A DNA stretch of 64,000 nucleotides from Pontederia crassipes (taxonomy: Eukaryota; Streptophyta; Magnoliopsida; Commelinales; Pontederiaceae), in contig CM060190.1 in the NCBI GenBank assembly GCA_030549335.1, forward strand, positions 68,214,118 to 68,278,117, given 5' to 3'. Shown piece by piece: positions 46,104-56,778 of the stretch (the first letter of the stretch is position 1; each line of letters begins with the position of its first letter). Both the position numbers and the translations under genes were made by a program. The notes under the pieces were generated by a model that did no database searches, was not told the origin of the DNA, and saw nothing but the letters and a program-made list of their open reading frames with translations.

Positions 46104-47227
46104 GTAATTAACCACTTATAAAATATATTTATTATTACGGTTACTGAAAAATAGAAGTTGTTTCTTTACTCAGAGTTCAATGTCGGCTTCCCAAAGTCAG
46201 CAAAACAATCTTAAGAGATCGACATTACTTTGGATTACTAGAATTGATGCGTTACATATGAAATTGAGCATAATTGTTGTATTAAAGTTCTAATAATCAT
46301 GAATGTTCTATTTTCATGTCCATAGTTTCCACCAGAGGATGATGTGTAAGTGGCAATGTTATCAAAATTGGACTGGATCGACCGATTCAACCGGTTCAAT
46401 CGCGAATCGATCGAAAATTCGGTTCGATTTGATGTCAAAATCATTTTTGACATTGAATTGAAAAAAATCGATTGAATTGGTCGATTGAACCGGGGTAGTT
46501 GAACCGGCCAGTTGAACTGGGGTGGTTCAACCGGTTCAAGTTGAATTTTGGAAAATAATATTAAAAAATGGTGAAAATAGGAAAGTTAAAAAAGGAAAAA
46601 GGAAAGAAATATAAGAAAGGTAAAAAAAGGAAGGAATATGACATGTATAAAATAAATTAGAAATTAAAATAAAAAGGTAAGTATTTAAAATTAAATAACA
46701 TTAAAATGAAAATCATTAAAGAGCATAAATAAAGGAGATAAAAAGGAAAGTGTTAAGAAAATAAAAGTAATTTAAGATGAAAGTTATTAATATAGCATCT
46801 ATCATCAATAAATAGTAGATATTAAATTAATAATAATCTATTTATATTTATATGTTAATCATTATTATACTTTTAATAAATAAAAAATATTTTATATTAG
46901 TTTTTAATATTATTAATAAGTTATTAATACAATATTTATATATTATATCATGTATTTATATTATATCTTTATAATTATTATAAATAATATTATTTTAATA
47001 AAATCCGGTTCAATCCGATCGAACCCGATCGAATAGCTCTAACCGTGAACCTGGTAAGAAATTCGGTCCGGTCGCCCATTCGGTTCTGAAAACATTAGTA
47101 AGTGGCCTTCCTCTGAATCTGATAAAAGTTTGATCTCTTTCTCAGTGACAGTCTAATTTAGTAGAAGAAATATATATATATATATATATGCCATTAGTGT
47201 TCTCTAGTTGTGTAATAATTCCTGCAG
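46104..47227 (+). other. Intron of the GATA gene carrying a MITE
   Basis: About 1.1 kb intron between the CCT exon and the next exon. Most of it is the 743 bp inserted element at 46355-47097. The 3' part (from about 47122) marks the left edge of the segment that is duplicated at 56003. Confidence 0.65.
46355..47097. mobile_element. MULE-like MITE with 9-bp target duplication
   Basis: A 743 bp non-coding element flanked by a perfect 9-bp duplication GTAAGTGGC (46346-46354 and 47098-47106), the size typical of Mutator-like elements. The ends are imperfect inverted repeats: AATGTTATCAAAATTGGACTGG on the left and, reverse-complemented, TAATGTTTTCAGAACCGAATGG on the right. The flanks are dense in GGTTCAACCGG / CGATCGAA words and the centre is very AT-rich. 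No transposase, so non-autonomous. The superfamily is inferred from the 9-bp duplication. Confidence 0.8.
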
Positions 47228-47350
47228 AATGAATCGTTCCAAAGGCCAATTTGCCCCATCAAAGGCTTCTTATGATGAATTAGGCTCGGTGTCCACAAGT
47301 TCGGATGCTTCAATGATCTGCTCTCAAGATGACAGCAGTCCTCATCCCTG
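47228..47350 (+). pseudogene. Exon between CCT and GATA finger
   Basis: Reads MNRSKGQFAPSKASYDELGS and a Ser-rich tail with DASMICSQDDSSPHPW. RxKGQFxSxKA follows the CCT domain in ZML-type proteins. Donor CCTG/GTAAGC. A near-identical copy is at 56102-56224. Confidence 0.8.
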
Positions 47351-47400
47351 GTAAGCATGCATGGTGCCATGTGACATTCCCAATAGAAGTTCATATAAAA

Positions 47401-47575
47401 TTCTCTGTTCAGAGCGAGTTGCCAAATCATGTGGAACATGCATGACTGGAATATGAGTTCCTTTGGCAGTTGTTTGAACTGTGGAACCAGTAAAGATGCC
47501 ACCCCTACAATGCGACGCGGACCTGGGGGACCGAGATCTCTCTGCAATGCCTGCGGCCTGACTTGGGCAAACAAG
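47401..47575 (+). pseudogene. GATA zinc-finger exon
   Basis: Encodes a type-IV-like GATA finger: [18 protein letters not shown], then [16 protein letters not shown], with cysteines in the CX2C...CX2C pattern. It should bind (A/T)GATA(A/G)-type sites in the nucleus. The upstream stretch [15 protein letters not shown] has no match I recognise. The finger itself is unbroken. Its copy at 61945-62095 has [19 protein letters not shown]. Confidence 0.85.
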
Positions 47576-47771
47576 GTTTGATCAAAGCAAATACTAATCT
47601 CATTGTGTGGACCATTTCTGGATCAAACTATTAGTTATCTTTCCTTTTAAGAATTGACTTAACGTATCTGTCAGCATATGTTGGAATTTGTTCCGATGTA
47701 ATTTCCGACAGCAATCCGACAGCTGTTTTTACCATTGATAATTTTTTTTTCTGTTATTTCCTGAATTGTAG

Positions 47772-47847
47772 GGTGAATTAAAGAGCCAGCTGCAGGTGTC
47801 CTCAGCCTCTGAAACTAAAAACAGCAGAAGAAAACGTAAACGAACAG
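47772..47847 (+). pseudogene. Basic exon of the GATA gene
   Basis: Reads GELKSQLQVSSASETKNSRR with KRKRTG following, a possible nuclear localisation signal. Borders TTGTAG/GGT and AACAG/GTAAAG are good. Confidence 0.75.
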
Positions 47848-47917
47848 GTAAAGTTCTTTAGTGGAGTTCTGATACGAGTTCAATGGGATGATCAACATTT
47901 CAAACTTCTTCCTCCAG

Positions 47918-47982
47918 GAAACGACGACGATACAAACTCAGCAATTGAAAGCAACGCCGATATGGTTTCTGGGATACCATAA
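47918..47982 (+). pseudogene. Last exon of the GATA gene
   Basis: Reads NDDDTNSAIESNADMVSGIP and then a TAA stop. It joins in frame to the preceding exon (acceptor CCTCCAG/GAAACG). The matching copy is at 62444-62508. Confidence 0.78.
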
Positions 47983-48689
47983 GAACTCTCAGTTTTTCGT
48001 TTTGGCGAAGCGAAACACAGCCAAGGTGCCAAAAAAAAACCAGAATTGGCGCTAAGGAAAGCTGTCTATTTCTCAGGCTTTTGAAGGATCCATGTTTTTT
48101 TTTTTCCTCTTTTCTCAGAGCTTTATTTGTAATCATAAGAAAACTATACGCCGATGGGAAAAAAAATTAGAACAGATGATCTCATACAATGTACGTGGAG
48201 TTTGCTAATTGGAATTAGTTTACACCATGAGCTCTAATGGAAGGCTGCCTGAACAAATGTTCTCCCCCAGATATTCAACTTAATTAGTGTTATATACACA
48301 AGTATGTATATATATATATATATATAATTCTCGAAAGAAAAAGAAATAGAGAGCCTTATATGTTTTACAAATATTAATCAGATGCAAAATGATGAAAATT
48401 AACTTCGGCCATAAGTTGGCGCTTCTTCATTATGTAAAATAATTTATTTAACATATTTTCTTACATTCAACAATAAAGGAATATTATATGCATGACTTTG
48501 GGAAAGTAGGATATCATTTTTCACACACGTACATATATATTTGTAATTCTCGAAAGAAAAAGAAATAGAGACTCTTATATGTTTTGTTTGAACATAATAC
48601 AAGAAAAAAAAAGCCAAACCAGGAAGACCAAGTTGTTCAAATCGCTACTTACATGACAAGGTGGTGCAAAAAACCATCGATTTAGTCAG
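47983..48689 (+). other. 3' flank of the GATA gene
   Basis: 3' UTR-like sequence duplicated downstream of 62508. It contains a (TA)n run (48305-48327) and a roughly 45 bp direct repeat, TTCTCGAAAGAAAAAGAAAT and flanks, at about 48329 and 48545. The second genomic copy lacks the stretch between these repeats. Confidence 0.7.
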
Positions 48690-48778
48690 CGATTCAAAAG
48701 AGATGATATTTCCATGATTCGGAATTAATGAGAGTTTCGGGCAAACGATGGCTTCAAGCTTCTGAAGTTGGGGGACGT
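48690..48778 (-). pseudogene. 3' end of an LRR gene, remnant of duplicated copy
   Basis: Matches 62995-63075 base for base apart from scattered changes. The reverse strand reads LQKLEA.VCPKLSLIPN, the end of an NBS-LRR leucine-rich region. It stops abruptly where TGTAACACCCCG begins. Tail-to-tail with the GATA gene, as in the other copy. Confidence 0.75.
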
Positions 48779-51300
48779 GTAACACCCCGAGCAATATAAT
48801 AATTGTATGATTTAATTAGAATGTTTGATGGATTGTAGTTGGTCCAAAGGGAAACGAAAGATTAATTTTAGTTGGAGAAGAAATTAGAGTAGATTAAAAA
48901 TATGGTTAGAAAGGAAAAAGGAAAATAAAGAAATATTAAATCCTATTGATAGTAGGAATTGTGATTAGAGATTTTAATTTAATTTGATATTCAAAAGAAT
49001 ATTTAATGGATATAAGACTCCTACGTAAAAAAATATTTAATGAATATAAGACTCCCACTTAGGATAGGATTGAGGGTCCTATGACCTAGAAATATTTTAA
49101 CTATTAAAATAATATTTAATTCAAAAATTTGATAATAAAATATTAGGAAATTAAATAATTTCAAAAATTAGAGAAAATGAAGAAATGAAAGTAGGGTTTG
49201 ATTGAAAGAAATTATGGAAAGGATAAGAAGAAATTTGAGTATAGATGAATTTGATAAATATGATTATGGAATAATTAGTCAAATTAGGATTTAATTAAAT
49301 CTAAAATATGTAAGAGATGTTAAGTAACGATGGATAGTCATGATTGATGGAGAAATAGTTCAAAGCTTAATGGGAGTTTAAAACCCTAGTTGAGAATTAT
49401 AAATATGGCATAAAGGGTGGCTAGAAATCATAGTTAGCTTCTAAAGAATTTTTGCATCTCCTTTGTTTCCTCACAAACTGAGGTACCTGAGAGCGCGATG
49501 AATATATCATTTTGAAATCCCGATAGAGGAGAACAAGATTCAAATGGTAGGCGTAAGTTTCAAGATCTCATCGCAGAGAAATTGTCAATCAAAGTATCAA
49601 CATTCGTGCTGCCAGCAAATTAAAGGATTCCTAGTTGATTTTTCAACCAACTTAAGGTACATAAGGGATCTCTATATTGACGATTTTCGTCACCCTCAGG
49701 ACTGAGTTCCATTGATGTTAATGGATGAACGAAAATTGGATAGGATCTAGACCGAGTTTCGGATGGTCCGACCCAAATTTTGCGAAGAAGATGTTATTGG
49801 ATTGAATAGCACCGGTTCGACCCGGATTTTAAAGGACCCGACCCGGGTTCTACTAAAGATGGAAATCTTGGGATGAACTAAGATAATCCGGCCCGGGTTT
49901 TATCCCACCCGATTCGAATTTTGTTGATCGAATTAGAATTGATATGGAAATCGGACGAACTAGCTCGAGTTTCATCCCATCCAATTCGAGTTCTATAGAA
50001 AGATGGGTAAAAGATGACTATGATTGGGTATAAGAATCGGCCCAGATTTTACCCCATCCGGCTCGGATTCTAAAGATAGAAAATAGATTTTAAAGTTATC
50101 GATTATGTTTAATTGTGATGATTGTGCTATTGATTATATATGATCATATTATTATGACATTGATTTCGTTATGATGATATTGATCTTATGATTATGATAT
50201 ATTGATTGATGTCTTGTGCATCTAAGATTGGAAAGAAAGTCTAAATGAAAGAAAATATAAATGTCATAAGATAATCAAGATAAAAGATGCAAGATACCTA
50301 AAATTGGGAAAGCTCTCAAAGCAGCCTATATGGTTGAAACAATCATTGTGGTTGAAGGATAACTTTAAAGATAAGAATAAATAATAAACAACCTTTGTGG
50401 TTGAAGCAACCGATATAGTTGAAGTTAATTGTTAAAAGTTAAAGAATAAGTAAAAGTAGCATATATGATTGAAGCTGTCCATATAGTTGAAGAATAACTA
50501 TAAAAGTAACAAGCAACTCTTGTAGTTGAAGTAGCCGGTGCGGTTGAAGTTATTTGTTAAAAGTTAAAGAATAAGTATTGTGCAATCTTTATAGTTGAAA
50601 TATAAGGAAGGTAATTTATTGATAACATATTGAATTGCAGCTTTTATAGTTGACGAATAAGAATGGATAATTGATGGATATTGAATTACAACCTTCATGA
50701 TTGATTTTAATATTAATTGAAATGAAATTGTATTATTTATTGTTGGAGTATAGAGAGATAATTGATTGAAGTAAAGTAAAGTAAATATTGATTAATCGTT
50801 AAGATAATTGATTGCAGCTCATATGATTGACGCTATTGTAAATGGAATTGTTATTGTCATCTTTATGGTTAATGATAAAGGATGATAGAATTATTGATGG
50901 ATTCTAGCTAATTGACCTTATAGCTGATAGATAATGCATATTGATAATTGAAGTTCATGGATATGATAATATTGATATTGCTTATAATTATACAAATGAT
51001 TATTATTATTGATATGGTTCATATTATTAATTGTTATGGGTGACCTTATATGTTGGACATTATGCTTATTGGGTCTTACTCCTATATTTGAATACGTGCA
51101 GGATGAGATGATAGCGATAGTGAGACGGTTGGTGGCTTCTCTGATGGTTGATATGCACATTGGACATGGATATTGATAGAGTCTCATATTGAATAGTTGT
51201 AGGCCTATAACCCACAGCTCTATAGATGTTGTATAGGATGTTTTCGCAAATTGCAAATGATTATTGTATTTTAATCTTATGCTATTATTAATTAGTATGT
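48779..51300 (+). repeat. Gypsy-type LTR-like repeat (TGTAACACC start), right end uncertain
   Basis: Begins TGTAACACCCCG, a common plant Gypsy LTR start, directly at the truncated LRR remnant. A TATA-like TATAAATAT at about 49398 would fit an LTR promoter. It contains a field of degenerate words such as CCGACCCGGGTTTTA / CCCATCCGGCTCGG (about 49770-50065) and a second field around TATAGTTGAAG / GTGGTTGAAGCAACC (about 50330-50720). No gag or pol is recognised and no right-hand duplication was found, so solo LTR is a guess. Confidence 0.5.
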
Positions 51301-52195
51301 TGATTGGTCAAAGTCAAAGAAAAAAAATCAAGATATAGAATTGAGGAACTCGTTGATATAGCCTTCTGAGCAGGTAAAGAAAAAAACCTTAGAACGTTAT
51401 AAAGGTATCAAAGACACTTCTTAGTTGTCTCTAATAGAATAGAGTTGATGTGCACACGTCATGAGCAACCACCATGCCATCAACAAAGAATTATTGAACC
51501 ATGATTAGCTTATATTGCTATTAAATGTAATATGGAATATGGAACCTTTTAAGGTCATGGATAAAGTGAGAGATGACATAGATCCTTAATCAATGAAAAT
51601 AGAGTGACCTCAGTACAAGACAATGCTTAATAGAATAAGTTATGAATAAGACAATTGCTCCCTTCATTCTCCAAAGGACCGTTTGACAACGGAAATTGGA
51701 GTTATTCTAAGTTTCAGGTGAATAGTTGAATTGATTGATTAGTTTGGGGTGTATTTAGATATAGTGAAAATTGATAATGAATAAGGTAGTTAATGTGATA
51801 AAAAAAATATGATGGGTTAATTTTAATAGATGTTTGAATTAAAAATATGTATTATAAACATAGGTTATAAATTTATTAAAAAATTTAAAAATAAATATAT
51901 ATTCACAAATTTTATGCCAAAAAATTTTGTTAAAAAATATATTATATAAATATAAAAATCATTTTTAAATAATTTATATTTAATGAAAATTAATTTTTAA
52001 TTAAATAATAAGTAATAAATAATATTATATTAATCCTTTATTATTTATATTTTTATATAATAAATAAATCAAGTTATATAAGAAAGGTTAAAAAAGAAAA
52101 TGATAAAAGAAAAAAGTTTGAAAAAAAGCAAAATGTTAAATAAAAAAAGTGTAAAAAAAAACCTCCCACTGCCAATTTAACCAATATGAATCAGG
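51301..52195. other. Non-coding, AT-rich, no feature recognised
   Basis: About 0.9 kb. The second half is extremely AT-rich. Nothing coding is supported. Confidence 0.6.
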
Positions 52196-52914
52196 GGTAA
52201 ATTACACGAATGGTCCCCCATCTTTGAGTCGATTTCCAACTGATCCCTCAACTTCAATTTGTAACCAAAACGTCCCTCATCTTTTATTTTCTTACACGAT
52301 TAGTCCTCTTGACCGGTGATAGTGAGTTTTTCGGTTATCTTGCATATGTGGCCGACACGTGAACCATTTCTCTCTCATTCACGACATGTAAATCATCAAC
52401 GTCATTTAATGCTCCAAACCAGGTAAATTGCACGGATCGTCCTCCAACTTTGAGTCGATTTCTAAACAGTCCCCCAACTTTAATATTATTGCACGATTCA
52501 TTCATTTGACCGATAAGAAATAGTCTCTCGATTATCTTGCGATGTGACATAATAAAATATAATAAAAAATTTTAATTAGCTGGCATCACACAATAAAAAA
52601 TATTATAAGAACTTCAAAACACGGACGAACTGGCAGAGGAGGGGTGTCGGCCCCCCTCTCCAAGCTCGTCCTTTGGCGAGCTGGCATAGGGGGCGCCGAC
52701 CCTCCTTTCCAAGCTCATCCACTTGCGAGCTTCGCGAAACGGTTCACGTGTCACGTGTCGACCACGTATGTAAGGCAATCAGAAAACCTACTATTACCGG
52801 TCCAAAGGACTACGTGCAAGAAAATAAAAGATGATGAACGTTCTAATTACAAATTGAAGTTGGGGATCAGTTAAAAATCGACTCAAAGTTGGAGAAACAT
52901 TCGTGTAATTTATC
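52196..52914. mobile_element. Foldback / MITE-like element with ~180 bp inverted arms
   Basis: The left arm (52196 to about 52390) reads GTAAATTACACGAATGGTCC, then TTTGAGTCGATTTCCAACTG. It recurs in reverse complement at the right end (about 52735-52914). A third, diverged direct copy of the arm lies at about 52421-52560 (TTGCACGGATCGTCC, TTTGAGTCGATTTCTAA). Between them are two direct roughly 50-bp units around GAGCTGGCA and CTCCAAGCTCGTCC (52626-52735). No transposase and no clear target duplication. Confidence 0.7.
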
Positions 52915-52939
52915 TAAACCGGTCCTAGTTCCACGTCAT

Positions 52940-54514
52940 TCCATCTCCTGAGCGAAGCTGGAGCTTTTGCTGGAGAAAATCCAAGCTGTGCTGCGGAACA
53001 CTGAGGACAGGGAGAACATGAAGGAAACTATGAAGTTTTGGTCGTAGGAGCTCACGGACGTGGCCTACGACGCAGACGATGTGCTGCTTGAGTACCACTA
53101 CTATGTCCTCCAAGCTCTAATAGAGGAGACGCAAGCTGTACCAGCAGCAGCAACAAAGGCTACTAGGAAGAGGAAGAGGAACCTCATGGATCGGCGAGAG
53201 GAGGTACGCAAACTGTCCCAGCAGCAGCAGCAACAAAGGCTACTCGGAAGAGGAAGAGGAACCTCGTGGATCGGCGAGAGGAGGCAACTCACTTGGGAAG
53301 CCACATAACTTGGCGACTACGCTGACTAGGATTAAGGAAATAAGAGAGAGATTTTATGTTATCTCAAAGCATCAAGAAGCCTTACAATTGAAACCAGAGG
53401 ATGGAGAGATACGACGTGATAGTTTTTCTGAGTACCCACTAGAAACTGGCAGCATGGTACTTGGTCAGAATATCTATGGGAGGGAAGATGACAAAAACAA
53501 ATTGGTCAAACTGTTGTTATCTGAAGACTGAATCCAAATTTGAAGTCATTACTGTGCATGGCAAGGGAGGGTAGGGGAAGACTGCTCTTGCTCAATTGGT
53601 TTATAATGAACGAATGGTCTCAGATCATTTCCAGAACATGAGGATCTGGTCTGGGTTCCCGAAGATTGCAATCCTGAACAGCTGACAAAACTAATGATGG
53701 AGAGAATTACCAACTCTTCATATCAGTCGTCGTCAGACTCGAGCGATTTATGAGAATCACTCCGGAAGAGCTTGCGAGGGAAATGGGTGCTCTTGGTGTT
53801 GGATGATGTGTGGATTAGTGAGAAAGAACATATGTGAGAGCCTTTAAGCAGCCTCTTTCGGAGTGCAGAAATGATGAAGATAATTGTGACGATCAGGAAT
53901 GTCCAAGTTGCAGAGGCCATGACAGCAACCCAAATGATTGCTCTTGACTCTTTGCCTAGGGAACAATGTTGGTAGGCGTTTGGTGATCGAAACCAGAAGA
54001 TTTTCCAACGTTAAAAAAAAAATTGGCAAGAAGACTGTGAAAAAGTGTCGTGGATTGCCCCTGAAGTCGCTTGGAGCTCTTCTGCGTCAATATGAGATAG
54101 ACGAAGACTGGAGAGATGTGTTGGAGAGTGACCTGTGGGAATTGGAGGAAGAAAACAACATATTGCCGGCCCTGAGAGTAAGTTACAGTCGCATGCCAAG
54201 TCATCTAAGACCTTGTTTTGAGATATGCTCCATTTTCCTATATATCACGAGTTCAAGGAAGATGAACTAGTGAAGTTGTGGGCGGCACAAGGTTATCTCC
54301 AACAACTTGAAGCCGGAAAAGATGCAGAAGAAACGGCATAAGGCGTTGCATCGGAGATCATTCTTTGACGAGTACCAGGGAGATTTTGACAATGTGAAAA
54401 CATACAGGATGCACGACGACATCTGTGATCTAACACTCCATGTGTTGCAAGAAATAAATAAGAAACACATGAATAGACATTTATATTTCGATAGAGGTGA
54501 CGTTGAGAAGTTTT
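52940..54514 (+). pseudogene. CC-NB-ARC disease-resistance gene fragment (CNL type), dead
   Basis: Host immune-receptor gene remnant. The coiled-coil (Rx_N) part reads LELLLEKIQAVLRNTEDREN, then LTDVAYDADDVLLEY, an EDVID-like motif. NB-ARC landmarks follow: YGREDDKNKLVKLLLSED; a P-loop VHGKGG-stop-GKTALAQLVYN, with a TAG at 53572-53574; kinase-2 LVLDDVW near 53790; [20 protein letters not shown] near 54050; and MHDDICDLTLHVL near 54410. Another stop is at 53045-53047 in the CC part, and frames change several times. A 77-bp tandem duplication (53131-53287) disrupts the linker. No LRR follows. It cannot make a functional receptor. Confidence 0.85.
53131..53287 (+). repeat. Two-copy 77-bp tandem duplication in the CNL pseudogene
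   Basis: Each unit runs from GCAAGCTGTACCAGCAGCAG (or close) through AGGAAGAGGAACCTC to GGATCGGCGAGAGGAGG. The second starts at 53208 and has one extra CAG. Because 77 is not a multiple of three, the second unit is read in another frame. Confidence 0.88.
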
Positions 54515-55716
54515 GACAAAGGACACTAGAAGAAAAATCGTTATTTCTCGTGAATAATCCATTTTGCGATAGATATTTCGACGTAAAGAACGATTGGAAA
54601 ATTATTCATCACAAATATTTTTCGATGATTATAAGAGCTATTGAAATTTTTCACGACTCGAATCGTGGCAAATTTCCCATGGCTCAAGCCAAGAGAAGTT
54701 CCCGTCCGTGGGAACTTTCTAATTGTGGGAAATATTTCCCACGGCTCAGCCCTGAGGACTTTGAAATCGTGAAAAATATTTTCACAGCTAGAACCATAAG
54801 AAATATTTTTCAGAAAAGGTAATTTTTTTTCAAAAAAATATTTGTTTAAACATTTAGTCAATTTAAAAAATTACATATTTGAAAAAAATAATTAAATTCA
54901 TAAATTTAATAAATTTGAATACATATAATGTTTTGAAAATTAAATAAATTATAATTTTTGGGTTCCTGGTTGTTGTCATCGTCATCGTGTTGGCCATGCA
55001 TAAATTTTTTTTTCATTTCTTTCCATTGTCGCTGCTCAAATGCTTATTGTCGCTGCTCATATTCTTATCGAACATTTTCTCAAACTTTTTGTTGGACTTA
55101 CAATAGTCGTTGTTCTCACATGTTATCGAATACTTGTCGCACATCTTGACTTGGATAACTGGATATTGATTTTCGACCATATCCAATATCCGCTTGACTA
55201 ACGGAGAATCCGAGACCATCCATAATTGTCGGGAGGTCAATGGTGTCGCCCCATCTTGCGTGACCTGTGTATGGTGATCGGCTTATTTTATTTTATAACT
55301 CTCATGTAAATTTATAAAGTGATATTTGTAATTCATTCCTAATAAAAATTACGTTATGAAAGTATATACTTACATATATCTCTTGAGCAAACGATGAAAT
55401 CCATTAGAAAATTTTCTTTTGGTGGGTTTTAAGAAAATTTTCATCTTTCATGGGTGTTTTATCCATCTCTTTTTCCTGCAATTAAAATCAAAGTTAGAAT
55501 ATTAATAAAGTTAAAGTTACAAATGTTTATCAATCTTCTTGCAATCGTCGACGTAGATACACAAGCAAGTACATACAGACATGCTCCCAGATCAGATTCT
55601 CGATTTGTCTTAGCTTCTTCACATTTGAATTTGTATGTCTCAGTGGACCTTAGCTAATAACTCGGTCCAAACTATCTTTGAAATTCAATTGGGTCATTTC
55701 TCTTGCAGCCCGTGTG
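54515..55716. other. Hairpin-rich segment and AT-rich sequence, no gene
   Basis: 54640-54790 holds four short hairpins in a row: CACGA/TCGTG at 54652, GTTCCC/GGGAAC at 54698, the 18-base palindrome GTGGGAAATATTTCCCAC at 54725, and a GTGAAAA/TTTTCAC pair at 54769. The words GTGGGAAA and CGTGAAAA resemble subterminal repeats of plant DNA transposons, but no ends were found. A 75-codon minus-strand frame (55013-55240) has no domain I recognise. The rest is AT-rich. Confidence 0.55.
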
Positions 55717-56002
55717 ATGCAAAATTTGTATGCGCAAATATATTAACAAGTATATTAGGTCGAATCAAGTAATAAAGAGTAAGAAAGAGTTATCCATCCA
55801 ACTAGAGCTAGTGACTAATTTATCGTCTAACCTTAACTAATTAATTGGAAGAAAATAGATTCGTGATTTTAAAATAAAATTAAATTAAAGATGATGTCCA
55901 TCTCAAATATTCGAATCATTAAGTAATGAGAGAGAAAATTAAAATACAAATCTTTAATCCCACCTTACCTCTTAATTACTAATAAAATTTATTGATTATT
56001 TC
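55717..56002 (-). repeat. Possible Athila/Tat-type LTR fragment
   Basis: Begins GATGCAAAATTTGTATGCG, followed by AACAAGTATATTAGGTCGAA and TCAAGTAATAAAGAGTAAGA. This is a diverged version of the LTR end of element C (TGATGCG..TTTGTAAC; GCAAGTGCACTAGTCGCTCA; AGTAATA). Only about 285 bp is kept, and it stops at the duplication breakpoint. Similarity judged by eye. Confidence 0.4.
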
Positions 56003-56298
56003 ATAATAAAAGTTTGATCTTTTTCTTAGTGACAGTCTCATTTAGTAGAAGAAATATATATATGCCATTAGTGTTCTTTAGTTGTGTAATAATTCCCGCA
56101 GAATGAATCGTTCCAAAGGCCAATTTGCCCCATCAAAGGCTTCTTATGATGAATTAGCCTCAGTCTCCACAAGTTCGGATGCTTCAATGATCTGTTCTCA
56201 AGATGGCAGCAGTCCTCATCCCTGGTAAGTATGCATGGTGCCATGTGACATTCTCAATAGTAGTTCATATAAAATTCTCTGTTCAGAGTGAGTTGCCA

Positions 56299-56731
56299 GC
56301 AGGGCCCCTTGTTTCTCACACCGGATTCGCCCATGTGAGCTTAGGGGAATCTGAATATTACACAATTGCTTGTGCTGCTGGCATACGAACGAAAGGGGGG
56401 GTTCGGGGGCCCCGCCCCCCGACGGCGGGGGTTCGGGGGCAGCACCCTCAAAACCTAGACGGGTTTTGGGCTTTTGTTTAGCCGGCCCGTGTGGTTCGGA
56501 TTAGGTTTTTTCTCTGTTTGTTTGGTTTTTAAACCCGGTTTGGAGATGCTATTAATAGCATAATTTCTGATGTAATCTGTGTGGCGGCTATAAACTCAAA
56601 CGATATAGTGAAACCTCTTTACAGGACGTAGCCCTCATCTCAAGGGTGAACCTGGGTAAATTCGTGTGTATCCTCTATTTTTCTGCAATCTCTCTGCGAT
56701 CTTCTCTCCCTGTTCTCGAATTTTTCCATCA
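56299..56731 (+). repeat. 5' LTR of Copia element E
   Basis: Starts within the AGGGCCCCTTGTTTCTCACA stretch and ends TTTTTCCATCA. It contains a very G/C-rich tract (56394-56450) with many runs of four to seven G. The left border is approximate. Confidence 0.82.
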
Positions 56732-56733
56732 AT

Positions 56734-56746
56734 TGGTATCAGAGCA
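56734..56746 (+). promoter_or_regulatory. Primer-binding site of element E
   Basis: TGGTATCAGAGCA is an exact initiator tRNA-Met type site two bases after the LTR. Confidence 0.92.
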
Positions 56747-56778
56747 CAGGTTGTTCGAGGAATTAAGGTTTATTCGAG

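Larger units (their letters stand above)
40244..47982 (+). pseudogene. TIFY-CCT-GATA (ZIM/ZML-type) transcription factor gene, disrupted
   Basis: Host gene for a nuclear, DNA-binding GATA factor of the plant TIFY-CCT-GATA subfamily. Leader and first-exon sequence lie at 40244-40536 and 45009-45289, on either side of a Copia insertion. Later exons: 45787-45870 (end of TIFY), 45965-46103 (CCT), 47228-47350, about 47401-47575 (GATA finger), 47772-47847 and 47918-47982 (stop). Splice borders follow AG/GT for most exons, and the last three join in frame. Domain order matches the family. Element A sits in the leader, and the TIFY exon has an upstream in-frame TAG. The CCT exon carries a frameshift in an A-rich run. 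I take it as a pseudogene; exon 1 start and some borders are uncertain. Confidence 0.8.

Noticed and set aside
55013-55240. 75-codon minus-strand frame (MTSRQLWMVSDSPLVKRI)
   Set aside because: Not recognised, short, no neighbours in the same sense. It could be a transposase scrap but there is no motif to support it.
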